Assembly (NCBI GenBank): GCA_024401355.1
Contig: JAKSLF010000001.1
Location: 62,001-126,000, forward strand
Direction of reading: 5' to 3'
From: Bacteroidales bacterium
GTDB taxonomy: Bacteria > Bacteroidota > Bacteroidia > Bacteroidales > Marinilabiliaceae
DNA length: 64,000 nucleotides
Below, one piece after another: positions 1 through 8,807 of this stretch. Position numbers and translations under genes: made by a program. A model generated the notes under the pieces. It was not told where the DNA came from. It was given only the letters and a program-made list of their open reading frames with translations, and did no database searches. Every line of letters begins with the position of its first letter. Within the stretch, counting starts at the first letter, position 1.

Positions 1-2207
1 GTCTGAATCTGCGTACTCTGATATGTAATGCTGTGAACAGTTCCTCGTATACCGTCGCACTCTATTATCTCACCAACTCTCACACGTCCGGCCATGAGCG
101 AAATGCCATAGAAGAAGTTGTTGAGGATATCCTTCATCGCGAAACCGACACCTGTTGCCAAGCCGGCAGTAACTATTGATATGCCTGAGCTTGGTACATT
201 CATCAATACAAGAGCAATTATGAAGAAAATGCCCCAGATAACTATCGATATGATATTGTTGCCCAGAGCTATATTAGCCTGTGCATTGGCATTGCTGCTG
301 TGTTCAACATGATAGTTGTATGCCGATCTAAGAATGTAGTTGATGAACTTGAATATAAAGTACATTCCGCTTACAGCCACAATCTTTATCAGCGACAGCT
401 CAAAAGCATCCTCAAACTTGATGAAGTCATACAGGAAAACGTCTTTGCAAGTCTCCGACATATCAAAAATGTCTGCCGCCCAATAGATACACAATGGTAT
501 CGAGAATACAGTCAGCAACGGTATAATCGTCATGTTGAGCAGATCGCCAAACCATGTGAGCTTAAAGTATTTGCCATTCTTCGCATGGTAAGCAGTCATC
601 ACCTCTTTCTGTGACTCCTCTGATTCATACACATCCTTGATGCTCTCCAGAAGGAACTTGTCCTCATAAATCTTCATAGCATCATAGCAGCAAGTGATGC
701 CGTGTATGCAAGTGAGCTGCATCATCCACCACATGAAAATCTGTACTGCAAGCAGAGTGAATCCACACCAGCTGGCAATGCAAGAAATCAGGATAGTCGC
801 AAATGAAATCCATGTGTAGAACTTGTCGACCGACTCCACTGAGTGGCTGTATTTCTTCACGCCAGTATACTGGAAAATCGTTGCTATGAGCAATACAGGA
901 GGGAACACGAGGCTCACAACGCTGTTAGGCACGAATATTATGCGGAAAAGTATCACAAAGAATCCCATTGCCATGATTGGCAAGTAGAGACGTACGCCGT
1001 ATTTAATTTTTTGAGGTTTCAGTCTGAATAGCAACGAAGCTACTATGGCCGACATGAGCAAAGTGAACTCCACCAGCAGACTGCTCGCCATCTTGAAGAA
1101 ATTGTCATTCACAAAGTAGCTTATCATGAACAGAACCACCGAGAACAGAACCATCGAACAAGCGGTGATGTAGTAGTTCTTTCTATGTTCAAAATTCTCT
1201 CCCTTCAGCCTTGCTGGGACAACAAACCTTATGACTATGTTACATAGCAGAATCGCCAACATAAGGTAGAACACAACAATAAAGGTAAAGAATATTACCT
1301 TCGGACCCTTCCATTGCGATTTGACATGCTCTTCACCCGTCTCGATATACTTTTCTTTGATGTCGTGAATAGCTGCGTCAAGGTAGTACGGAAAGCCAAT
1401 AATCATGGTGACAAAATTAGTCTCGCCATTCTTGAATATGTTCTGCTTTATGAATTCATATTTCTCTTCCGCATAGTCATTTAGTTTCTTTAGTCTTTCT
1501 CCTGTTGCTATGTAATCCTCTGAGTCCTGAACAATGTTGTTATGTACGTCGATGAGTGCGTCTCGTATTGACTTCGCTATGTTTATACACGAATCTCTTA
1601 CAGCCTGCTGCTGTGGTGTAAGCATGAAATTTTTTCTGCCGCTTCCGTTGACTGTCGTCAGAAGACTATCCACTATCATGGTGCTTATGCTGTCATGGTC
1701 ATGTTTCAATGCAACGCTGTCGCTTAGTTCATGTGAATGTCCTTCGTGATGAATCTGGTGAATAGCTGTCCCGTCTTCGTTGGCCAGTGTGTCTGCGATA
1801 ATTCTTGGTGGCAAAGCCATAAGTGACTCTATAAGGCGGTCATATCTTTCTATGTCACTCTCAACCTTGCTCAATATACCATAATATGGCTGTTGCTGAC
1901 GCTTGAATTCGTTATACTGGTCTGTTGCCTCGTTACATGCGTATGTGAGGTTAAAGATGTAGTCTTGCTTCTGTGAAAACAGAATAAGTGCAGTCTGGTT
2001 ACTACGCTGAATCAGGTCGAGCATCTTTTCGTGCTGCATCTCGTCAAACATCTTGTACTTTTTCAAGTTCTCCTCCTGTCGCTTCTTGAGCTGAACAAGT
2101 TCGTCGCGCAGCACTTGAAGAGTATGTACAAGATCGCTTTCGTTCAATACGGCCTGTGATGGCACGATGAACAGAATAAGCATCAGAATAGTAAGCAGCT
2201 TTTTCAT
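1..2207 (-). CDS. MscS-family mechanosensitive ion channel, 3' end outside the window
   Basis: The reading frame is open from an ATG at 2207 to the left edge, so the C-terminus is missing. The N-terminus looks like a signal peptide (MKKLLTILMLILFIVPSQA). A long hydrophilic, partly coiled-coil region of about 250 residues follows, then many hydrophobic membrane segments. The last visible residues hold the classic MscS pore and beta-domain motif (GVGFAMKDILNNFFYGISLM, then VRVGEIIECDGIRG). The size and long N-terminal extension resemble the large MscK/MscM-type channels, which release solutes on hypo-osmotic shock. It is the third gene of a minus-strand operon, 30 bases after the DUF3137 gene. 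The family call is firm; the true ligand or gating stimulus is unknown. Confidence 0.9.
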   Translation of the reverse strand, partial: MKKLLTILMLILFIVPSQAVLNESDLVHTLQVLRDELVQLKKRQEENLKKYKMFDEMQHEKMLDLIQRSNQTALILFSQKQDYIFNLTYACNEATDQYNEFKRQQQPYYGILSKVESDIERYDRLIESLMALPPRIIADTLANEDGTAIHQIHHEGHSHELSDSVALKHDHDSISTMIVDSLLTTVNGSGRKNFMLTPQQQAVRDSCINIAKSIRDALIDVHNNIVQDSEDYIATGERLKKLNDYAEEKYEFIKQNIFKNGETNFVTMIIGFPYYLDAAIHDIKEKYIETGEEHVKSQWKGPKVIFFTFIVVFYLMLAILLCNIVIRFVVPARLKGENFEHRKNYYITACSMVLFSVVLFMISYFVNDNFFKMASSLLVEFTLLMSAIVASLLFRLKPQKIKYGVRLYLPIMAMGFFVILFRIIFVPNSVVSLVFPPVLLIATIFQYTGVKKYSHSVESVDKFYTWISFATILISCIASWCGFTLLAVQIFMWWMMQLTCIHGITCCYDAMKIYEDKFLLESIKDVYESEESQKEVMTAYHAKNGKYFKLTWFGDLLNMTIIPLLTVFSIPLCIYWAADIFDMSETCKDVFLYDFIKFEDAFELSLIKIVAVSGMYFIFKFINYILRSAYNYHVEHSSNANAQANIALGNNIISIVIWGIFFIIALVLMNVPSSGISIVTAGLATGVGFAMKDILNNFFYGISLMAGRVRVGEIIECDGIRGTVHSITYQSTQIQ

Positions 2208-2237
2208 ACGATAATAGGTGTATGTGGTTAGACAAGG

Positions 2238-3161
2238 TTAAGCCATTGCCTCGACAATGTTTACCATCTCTTTTATGACCATGAAGTCCTCCTTGACACG
2301 TTCCGACTTCAGTCTTATTAATATGCGGGCCTCAAATCGGTTACGCAGACTAGGTACGAGTATCAGCATTCTGTTCTTGTAGAACGATACAGTCATGTCG
2401 CTCTCGCCCATGCTCTGCTTGATGGTGTTATATAGCTTTGTGAAGCGTTGCTGCATATCTGCAGTCATGATGGTTCTGCACTCCTCTTCGTTGTTGGTGT
2501 ACGTGTCAAAGAGTTTTTCGTATCCGGCATCATCCATCTTGACCTTGTTGAAAGTGGCGTCAGTGCCTTCGATGGTTTTGAGCGTAGTCATGATGATGTT
2601 GCCATTCATCATTCGGTCATATTCTGCATCGAATGCCATTCCGTCGAACTGGTGGATTGTCTGCTTTTTCGACTTGCCGTTGACCGTCAGTGTCTCAGAA
2701 TAATAGAGATGTGCTTCGCAAAAAACGAAGCGAGTATTCTCAATCTTTCCGCTGATGCCATCCTCATGGGCAAACAACTGATTGCTATGCTTCTTGAAAA
2801 TCATCGACGAGAAGAACGTGCTCTCGTCCACACCCGATTTTGCCTCGTATGCCGCATTGGGACAAATCTCACCGACCAGTATCGGCATTATATCCTTCTT
2901 GTACTGTCTGTCCAGATTGATAAATGTCGTGCTTAGTGCAATGCACATCACAAGGATGATGACAACAACAGCAATGATAGTCAGCGATATAGCTCCAAGA
3001 CTGAAGTAGTAGAATAGAGTCGCACAAACCGCCACCGCCAACAGCAGTCCTACAAGAAAACCACGGCTGTAGGCCTTGCGTCGTTTCTTCTCCATCGTGG
3101 CAAGTGTCTCTTCAACCTGCCCCTCAATTCTATTCCACGATTCTTCAGCGTTCATTGTCAT
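2238..3161 (-). CDS. DUF3137-family membrane protein
   Basis: A 307-residue protein with a charged N-terminus and two hydrophobic segments at about residues 33-52 and 57-82. A soluble domain follows with the look of the DUF3137 family: a conserved region of the type FFSSMIFKK...F.GEDGISGKI, a middle part describing a beta-rich core, and a C-terminal segment with paired basic residues. I know no established function for the family. It lies 11 bases after the acyltransferase fusion gene and 30 bases before the MscS gene, so it is probably co-expressed with both in the inner membrane. No odd features seen. Confidence 0.75.
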   Translation of the reverse strand: MTMNAEESWNRIEGQVEETLATMEKKRRKAYSRGFLVGLLLAVAVCATLFYYFSLGAISLTIIAVVVIILVMCIALSTTFINLDRQYKKDIMPILVGEICPNAAYEAKSGVDESTFFSSMIFKKHSNQLFAHEDGISGKIENTRFVFCEAHLYYSETLTVNGKSKKQTIHQFDGMAFDAEYDRMMNGNIIMTTLKTIEGTDATFNKVKMDDAGYEKLFDTYTNNEEECRTIMTADMQQRFTKLYNTIKQSMGESDMTVSFYKNRMLILVPSLRNRFEARILIRLKSERVKEDFMVIKEMVNIVEAMA

Positions 3162-3172
3162 TCTATTGTTTA

Positions 3173-5662
3173 TTATCCTACCATCTGGTTGTTCTCGATG
3201 CGCTTGTATACTGTGTCAGTCAGCTTCTCGTATGTCGAGTCTTTCTGTTTGCTTGGGTATACAGGATCAAGGAACTCTACCTCTACTTTGTGAGGTCGTG
3301 GCAAAATTGTTCCCTTAGGCATAGCGTCAAATGCGCCCTTGATTGACACAGGAACAACAGGAACGTTCAGCTCCTGGCTCAGGATGGCAAAAGTCTTCTT
3401 GAATTCACCAAGTTTTCCACTTGTAGTACGAGTGCCTTCTGGGAATATCACAATGTTCTTCTTCTGCTTCAGGGCTTCGGCGAGCTTCTGTATTGAGTCC
3501 TTCACATTCGACATGTCGACAATGATTATGTTGTGTCGGTTTGCGATGAACTTCAGCAACGGACGCTTGATATGTTCCTTCTTCGCATAGAGGTATGTAT
3601 TGCGTATCATTCTGAATTTAAGGAACGACATCACGAACATTCCATCGAGGAACGACTGATGGTTTGGTGCTATGATACAAGGCTCCTGAGGGATATTCTC
3701 CACACCCTTGCCAGTCAGCTTGAAGAACATCTTGAAGAAGAGCTTCGACACCTTGACCAAGATGCCTCCAGTAAACCAAGTCTCTGGCAAGCGCAAGTTG
3801 GTGTGCTCTTTCAGTATCTTTTTCCAGTCAATCTTTTCTACCTCGATGCGTGTCTTGTAGTCGGCCACATACTCAGCCATATCGCTTACAGTCTTGAAAG
3901 CCGTAATCTGGTCGGTAGTGATCTCCATGCCAAAAGTAGACTGAAGGAACACCTGGAGTCCCACTTTGTCAAGTGAGTCAAATGCCAGATCAAGTTCAAT
4001 ATGGTCAGTAGGCTTCATCTTGCATCGCTTCTCATCCTGGATATACTTCTTGATGATGCGATACTCCTCAAGGTCAGGGTCTTTTACAACGACATCCTCC
4101 TGAGGCTCATTCTTTGAAGTCAGAAGTGCATTGAGTTTGAATCTCTGCAGTTTGTCGAGCTTTGTGCGTGGGAGGTCGCCTCTATAGACAAACAAGCTCA
4201 TCAGCTTCTTGTATGGAGCAACCGTGAGGTTGTATGGCTCGAGCACTTCACGCTTCAATGTGTTTTCCACTTCCTCGTCAGAGAGAGTCTGAGCCCAAGC
4301 AGGCTGAGGCACAATGATAGCTCTTAGAAGGTCACCGTCCTGTATGACGCCTGCCTCCTTGACATATTCCTGATAGTTCTCAATCTTGAACTCAATCTCG
4401 TTAGGGTTCACATTCTTGCCGTTGGAGAGAACAATAATCTCTTTCCTTCTTCCTGTGATCACTACTCGTCCCTTCTCGTCGAGATATCCAAGGTCGCCGG
4501 TGTAGAGCCAGCCGTCTTTCAGTATGTCTGCAGTCTCCTCGGGACGGTTGTAGTAGCCCTGCATAATGTTCTTGCCCTTGGCACACACTTCGCCGTCACG
4601 TATCTCTACTTGTACTGATGGCATTGGCTGTCCAGATGCTCCTGGGCAAATATCGTCAGGTCGTGTGAACGAAATCATCGGAGCAGCCTCCGTCATTCCA
4701 TATCCTTCAAGAACGTCCAGACCCAAAGTCTTCAGTCCGATGCCAATCTCCTTGTCAAGTGCTGCACCGCCACTCACGCAATACATTATCTTTCCGCCCA
4801 TCTTAGTCCTTACCGACTTGAAGATTATGCGTGAAAGAGTTCTGCTACCTATTGCTGCACACATCTTGAAGAGCATGCGTGTCACAAAGTTGGCGTCTAT
4901 CTTGTTCTTGATACCCTTGTAGAGAGTCGACCAGAGTCGTGGTACACCTATTATGATAGCGATATGGTTGTCCTGAAGTGTAGCCATTATGTCACCAGCC
5001 GCCATTGATGGAGCAAATGCTACACCGCCACCAGCCAATATTGGAGCGACAAGTGAACCTACAAGAGGCAATACGTGGTGGAGTGGAAGCAATATCATGG
5101 TCTTCCTCTCCTCGTTGAAGATAGGCACTTCAACAGAAACCGCTCTGATGTTAGAGTTCATGTTCTCAAACGAGAGCATTACTCCCTTTGGTGAACCCGT
5201 TGTTCCCGAAGTATATATGATGAGCGCAGTCTCGTCATCTTCATATTTGATGTCGGCCTTTTCGCCCTTCAGTTCTATGCGTTCATAGTCGTCAATGATA
5301 CATATCTTGACGTTAAGTCCTGCCTCAGCCATTGCAGCTTTTGCTGTCTCGCATTTCTCGTTTGAGGTCCAGATGCACTCTGGCTGGCAGTCCTTTATGA
5401 TGTATGCAATATCATGCACAGTCGATGTTGCGTCAACAGGCACAGCTATGCCCCTGTTGAGCCATATAGAGAAGAGAGCGTATGCCCATCCCTCACGATT
5501 CTCGCTGAGGATGATAGTCTTTGGTCGGTGGGCCATAGCTCCCTCGCCACTTCTTTTTGGTGTGTATTCGGCAAACATGCTGATGCGCACGAGCATTTCG
5601 CTATAGCTAATGTCGTGATTTCCAGCGGTCATCGCCGTCTTATTGAAGTCCTTTATCATCAT
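3173..5662 (-). CDS. Acyl-ACP/CoA synthetase - ACP - acylglycerol-phosphate acyltransferase fusion
   Basis: An 829-residue three-part protein. Residues 1-480 are an AMP-forming acyl synthetase: the P-loop reads IIYTSGTTGSPKG at about 149-160, and the YTGDLG and GRRKEIIVLSNGKN motifs come later. About residues 540-610 form a carrier-like domain with a phosphopantetheine-type motif (LAFDSLD). The last 190 residues are a PlsC-type acyltransferase with NHQSFLD (the HX4D motif) and FPEGTRT. Known relatives such as Aas activate free fatty acids and pass them to lysophospholipid. This protein has its own carrier domain between the two enzymes, suggesting internal acyl transfer for phospholipid repair or synthesis. 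It is the first gene of an operon with the DUF3137 and MscS genes. The exact acyl acceptor is inference. Confidence 0.88.
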   Translation of the reverse strand: MMIKDFNKTAMTAGNHDISYSEMLVRISMFAEYTPKRSGEGAMAHRPKTIILSENREGWAYALFSIWLNRGIAVPVDATSTVHDIAYIIKDCQPECIWTSNEKCETAKAAMAEAGLNVKICIIDDYERIELKGEKADIKYEDDETALIIYTSGTTGSPKGVMLSFENMNSNIRAVSVEVPIFNEERKTMILLPLHHVLPLVGSLVAPILAGGGVAFAPSMAAGDIMATLQDNHIAIIIGVPRLWSTLYKGIKNKIDANFVTRMLFKMCAAIGSRTLSRIIFKSVRTKMGGKIMYCVSGGAALDKEIGIGLKTLGLDVLEGYGMTEAAPMISFTRPDDICPGASGQPMPSVQVEIRDGEVCAKGKNIMQGYYNRPEETADILKDGWLYTGDLGYLDEKGRVVITGRRKEIIVLSNGKNVNPNEIEFKIENYQEYVKEAGVIQDGDLLRAIIVPQPAWAQTLSDEEVENTLKREVLEPYNLTVAPYKKLMSLFVYRGDLPRTKLDKLQRFKLNALLTSKNEPQEDVVVKDPDLEEYRIIKKYIQDEKRCKMKPTDHIELDLAFDSLDKVGLQVFLQSTFGMEITTDQITAFKTVSDMAEYVADYKTRIEVEKIDWKKILKEHTNLRLPETWFTGGILVKVSKLFFKMFFKLTGKGVENIPQEPCIIAPNHQSFLDGMFVMSFLKFRMIRNTYLYAKKEHIKRPLLKFIANRHNIIIVDMSNVKDSIQKLAEALKQKKNIVIFPEGTRTTSGKLGEFKKTFAILSQELNVPVVPVSIKGAFDAMPKGTILPRPHKVEVEFLDPVYPSKQKDSTYEKLTDTVYKRIENNQMVG

Positions 5663-5688
5663 TATCGATTTTTATGACAACTTTGGGA

Positions 5689-5696
5689 CAAAGTTA
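5689..5696 (-). promoter_or_regulatory. Bacteroidota -7 element (TAACTTTG) for the acyltransferase operon
   Basis: TAACTTTG on the minus strand matches TAnnTTTG and lies 27 bases before the ATG at 5662. I found no good -33 TTTG at the usual distance, so this is a one-box call. Confidence 0.5.
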
Positions 5697-5743
5697 GTAA
5701 TTTTTTGGCTAATGTAGGGCGTTTTACTATTAAAAGATGAAGT

Positions 5744-5782
5744 CGGCTCTCATGACAGCATATTCTTCTGTCGTGAGAGCCG
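5744..5782. terminator. Hairpin terminator between tyrS and the acyltransferase operon
   Basis: A 15-base stem with one G-U pair (CGGCTCTCATGACAG against CTGTCGTGAGAGCCG) and a 9-base loop. It has a T-rich tail on both sides (CTGTTTTTATT on plus, TCTTTTAAT on minus). It lies 25 bases after the tyrS stop, so it most likely ends the dapD-hisA-tyrS transcript. Confidence 0.8.
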
Positions 5783-5806
5783 GCCTGTTTTTATTGTTTG
5801 TTACCG

Positions 5807-7093
5807 TTATTTTACCACGATAATGTAGAAGTTCTTCTTACCTTTCTGGATGAGAATATACTTGCCGTTGAGCAAAGCGTCCTTACCTATTGTCAGGTCA
5901 GCATTGTCGGTCTTCTCCTTGTTAATCTGGAGTCCTACAAGGTTGCGGCGCAATTCACTCTTCGATGGGAATACTGGTGCCTCTGCAGTGAGAAGGTCAG
6001 TAAGGCTAATGCCTGCCTCAATCTTCGACTTCTCCACTTCGTATGTTGGCACTCCGTCAAATACCGAGAGGAAAGTCTCCTCGTCCATCTTGTGAAGTGT
6101 CTCGACCGAACCCTTGCCAAACAATATCTGTGATGCCTCAATAGCTGCGTCGAGTGCTTCCTTGCCGTGTACCATGATTGTCACCTCCTCTGCAAGTCTC
6201 TTCTGCATTGGACGGCGACCTGGATCTTCAGCCTGCTCCTTTGCAAGGGCTTCAATTTCCTCGCGCGACAGCATAGTGAAAATCTTCATGTACTTCTCTG
6301 CGTCAGCATCCGAAGCGTTCAGCCAGAACTGGTAGAACTTGTATGGGCTAGTCTTCTCTGGGTCGAGCCAGATGTTACCGCTCTCAGTCTTGCCAAATTT
6401 ACCACCGTCGGCCTTAGTCATAAGTGGACAAGTCAAGGCAAATGCCTCTCCACCTGCCATACGACGGATGAGTTCTGTTCCTGTTGTGATGTTGCCCCAC
6501 TGGTCTGAACCACCCATCTGCAGTCTGCATCCTTCATGCTGATAGAGATAGTAGAAATCGTAGCCCTGAAGCAGCTGATATGAGAATTCTGTGAACGACA
6601 TACCCACTGACGAGTCACGCGAGAGACGTTTCTTCACCGAATCTTTTGCCATCATGTAGTTCACTGTGATGTGCTTGCCTATGTCACGTATGAAATTCAG
6701 GAACGAGTAGTCCTTCATCCAGTCGTAGTTGTTCACAAGCTTTGCTGCATTTGGAGCATCCGAGTCAAAGTCAAGGAACTTTGCGAGCTGCTTCTTGATG
6801 CAGTCCTGGTTGTGGCGCAAAGTCTCTTCGTCGAGCAGGTTACGCTCTGCCGACTTCATCGATGGGTCGCCAATCATGCCAGTCGCACCACCGACAAGAG
6901 CAATCGGACGGTGTCCTGCATTCTGGAAGTGCTTCAGCATCATTACTGATACAAGGTGACCAACATGAAGCGAGTCAGCTGTAGGGTCGATGCCTACGTA
7001 TGCCGATGTTAGTTCTTTCTGTAGCTGTTCTTCTGTGCCTGGCATCATTTCGGCTATCATGCCACGCCACTTCAATTCTTCAACAAAATTCAT
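5807..7093 (-). CDS. tyrS: Tyrosyl-tRNA synthetase
   Basis: 428 residues, the normal length for bacterial TyrS. It charges tRNA-Tyr with tyrosine in the cytoplasm. The class I HIGH-like motif is seen as [11 protein letters not shown] near residue 43, and the KMSKS-like motif as KFGKTESG near 232. The GSDQWGN tyrosine-binding segment is present, as is a C-terminal S4-like RNA-binding region (about 360-428). It is the last gene of the dapD-hisA-tyrS run, 35 bases after hisA, and is followed by a strong hairpin terminator. Placement with amino-acid synthesis genes is unremarkable. Confident call. Confidence 0.97.
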   Translation of the reverse strand: MNFVEELKWRGMIAEMMPGTEEQLQKELTSAYVGIDPTADSLHVGHLVSVMMLKHFQNAGHRPIALVGGATGMIGDPSMKSAERNLLDEETLRHNQDCIKKQLAKFLDFDSDAPNAAKLVNNYDWMKDYSFLNFIRDIGKHITVNYMMAKDSVKKRLSRDSSVGMSFTEFSYQLLQGYDFYYLYQHEGCRLQMGGSDQWGNITTGTELIRRMAGGEAFALTCPLMTKADGGKFGKTESGNIWLDPEKTSPYKFYQFWLNASDADAEKYMKIFTMLSREEIEALAKEQAEDPGRRPMQKRLAEEVTIMVHGKEALDAAIEASQILFGKGSVETLHKMDEETFLSVFDGVPTYEVEKSKIEAGISLTDLLTAEAPVFPSKSELRRNLVGLQINKEKTDNADLTIGKDALLNGKYILIQKGKKNFYIIVVK

Positions 7094-7128
7094 CTAAGTA
7101 CTATTCTTATTATTTCTTTTTTGATTCT

Positions 7129-7845
7129 TTATAGGTACGCCTGAAGGTCTGCCATGCTTATGCGGTTCTCATAAATGGCTTTGCCGATAATCACAGCTGG
7201 TATGCCTTTCTCATTCAGCTTCCTGACATCATCGATACAGCTCACTCCGCCACTTGCTACTAGCCAGAGGTCGCTTATCTCGTCGAGCATTTCGCGATAG
7301 AGTTCAGTTGCCGGACCCTGCAGCATGCCGTCGCGGCTGATGTCTGTGCAGATCACCTTGCGTATACCTTTTTCATAATACGATTTTACGAAAGGCATCA
7401 GCTCCGCATCAGTGTCTTCAAGCCATCCTGTGACAGCCACTTTCCTGTCCTTCACGTCGGCACCAAGTATTATCTTCTCGCTGCCATATTTCTCTATCCA
7501 GCCTGTAAACTCCTCTGGTTTCTTGACGGCTATGCTACCGCCAGTCACCATCGACGCTCCGCAGTCGAATGCTATGTTCAGGTCGTCTGTGCTCTTGAGT
7601 CCTCCACCAAAGTCGACAGTCAGTTTCGTAGCCGATGTGATGGCTCTCAGCACTTCATGATTGACTATGTGACCAGCCTTAGCTCCGTCAAGGTCCACTA
7701 GATGCAGACGACGTATGCCGTTGTCTTCAAACATCTTCGCCACTTCAACAGGGTTCTCGTTATACACTTTCTTGGTGCCGTAGTCACCTTTCGAAAGGCG
7801 CACACACTTGCCGCCTATCATGTCAATCGCTGGTATTATCTCCAT
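7129..7845 (-). CDS. hisA: HisA, ProFAR isomerase of histidine synthesis
   Basis: A 238-residue TIM-barrel enzyme that isomerises N'-(5'-phosphoribosyl)formimino-AICAR-ribonucleotide to the phosphoribulosyl form, the fourth step of histidine synthesis. It starts with the HisA signature [20 protein letters not shown]. The catalytic Asp8 (in AIDMIGG) and the second catalytic Asp ([13 protein letters not shown]) are both seen, as is the phosphate-binding loop (VASGGV...). No other his gene is in the window, so it is separated from the hisH-A-F-I order that is common elsewhere. It sits 15 bases after dapD. Confidence 0.95.
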   Translation of the reverse strand: MEIIPAIDMIGGKCVRLSKGDYGTKKVYNENPVEVAKMFEDNGIRRLHLVDLDGAKAGHIVNHEVLRAITSATKLTVDFGGGLKSTDDLNIAFDCGASMVTGGSIAVKKPEEFTGWIEKYGSEKIILGADVKDRKVAVTGWLEDTDAELMPFVKSYYEKGIRKVICTDISRDGMLQGPATELYREMLDEISDLWLVASGGVSCIDDVRKLNEKGIPAVIIGKAIYENRISMADLQAYL

Positions 7846-7860
7846 TCAGTTGTTCTATTT

Positions 7861-8685
7861 TTAGACTGCTACGTTGAAGTCACGCAGACAGTCGTTGAGT
7901 GATGTCTTCCTGTCAGTCGACTCCTTGCGTTTGCCAATTATCAGCGCACATGAGGTGCCAAATTCGCCCGCAGGGAATTTCTTCATTATTGTTCCTGGTA
8001 TTACTACCGAACGTGGTGGTACATAGCCCTTCGTGATTATTGGCTCTGCACCTGTCACGTCTACTATCTTTGTCGATCCTGTAAGCACAGTTCCCGCACC
8101 AAGCACGGCCTCTGTTCCTACGTGGCAGCCTTCCACTACGATGCAGCGTGAACCAATGAATGCATGGTCTTCGATGATAACTGGTGCAGCCTGCACTGGC
8201 TCAAGCACACCACCAATGCCAACACCACCGCTCAAGTGAACACCGCGTCCTATCTGTGCACAGCTGCCTACTGTTGCCCAGGTGTCTACCATCGTGCCAC
8301 TTCCTACTCGTGCTCCGATGTTGACGTATGATGGCATCAGCACAGCGCCTCGCTCTATGTATGAACCATATCTTGCTACCGCTGGTGGCACTACTCGTAC
8401 ACCAAGCGCTTCGTAGTTTTTCTTCAATGGCACTTTATCATTATAGTCGTATGGACCCACCTCTATTGGCTTCATCTGCTGAAGTGGGAAATAGAGAATG
8501 ACGGCTTTCTTTATCCATTCATTCACTTTCCACTCGCCATTTTCCAGTGGTTCAGCCACTCTGAAAAGTCCCTTGTCAAGCAGGTCAACTACGATGTTGA
8601 TGCTATCTTTGGTTCTGTTGTCGCTGAGCAGTTCGCGGTTGTCCCACGCTGCTTCCACAATCTCTTTAAGCTCTGTTATTTCCAT
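7861..8685 (-). CDS. dapD: Tetrahydrodipicolinate N-succinyltransferase
   Basis: 274 residues, the usual DapD length. It transfers succinyl from succinyl-CoA to tetrahydrodipicolinate on the route to meso-diaminopimelate and lysine, for peptidoglycan and protein. The middle of the protein is a left-handed beta-helix of hexapeptide repeats (VNIGARVGSGTMVDTWATVG...). The conserved GGVGIGGVLEPVQA and IGSRCIVVEG segments are present. The helical N-terminal domain (about 1-100) is typical of DapD. It is first in the dapD-hisA-tyrS operon, with a TAACTTTG -7 box upstream. Confidence 0.96.
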   Translation of the reverse strand: MEITELKEIVEAAWDNRELLSDNRTKDSINIVVDLLDKGLFRVAEPLENGEWKVNEWIKKAVILYFPLQQMKPIEVGPYDYNDKVPLKKNYEALGVRVVPPAVARYGSYIERGAVLMPSYVNIGARVGSGTMVDTWATVGSCAQIGRGVHLSGGVGIGGVLEPVQAAPVIIEDHAFIGSRCIVVEGCHVGTEAVLGAGTVLTGSTKIVDVTGAEPIITKGYVPPRSVVIPGTIMKKFPAGEFGTSCALIIGKRKESTDRKTSLNDCLRDFNVAV

Positions 8686-8773
8686 ACCTACTTTTTCTTT
8701 TGTTGTCTTTAACTTGTTATACTATGTGTTGCTTTTTTGCCGTTTTTACTTACATAGTCTAACTTTAACGACA

Positions 8774-8781
8774 CAAAGTTA
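8774..8781 (-). promoter_or_regulatory. -7 element (TAACTTTG) for dapD-hisA-tyrS
   Basis: TAACTTTG on the minus strand, 89 bases before the dapD start, fits the TAnnTTTG consensus. No convincing -33 box is seen. The long leader of about 80 bases holds no obvious riboswitch. Confidence 0.45.
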
Positions 8782-8807
8782 GGCATTTTTTCTATATTTC
8801 TATATTA

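Noticed and set aside
118-1031. Plus-strand ORFs opposite the MscS gene
   Set aside because: They are short, have no family features, and lie in other frames over a clear channel gene.
1-2207. Broken MscS gene
   Set aside because: The minus-strand frame is open without a stop from 2207 to the edge of the window. It is cut by the window, not by a mutation.
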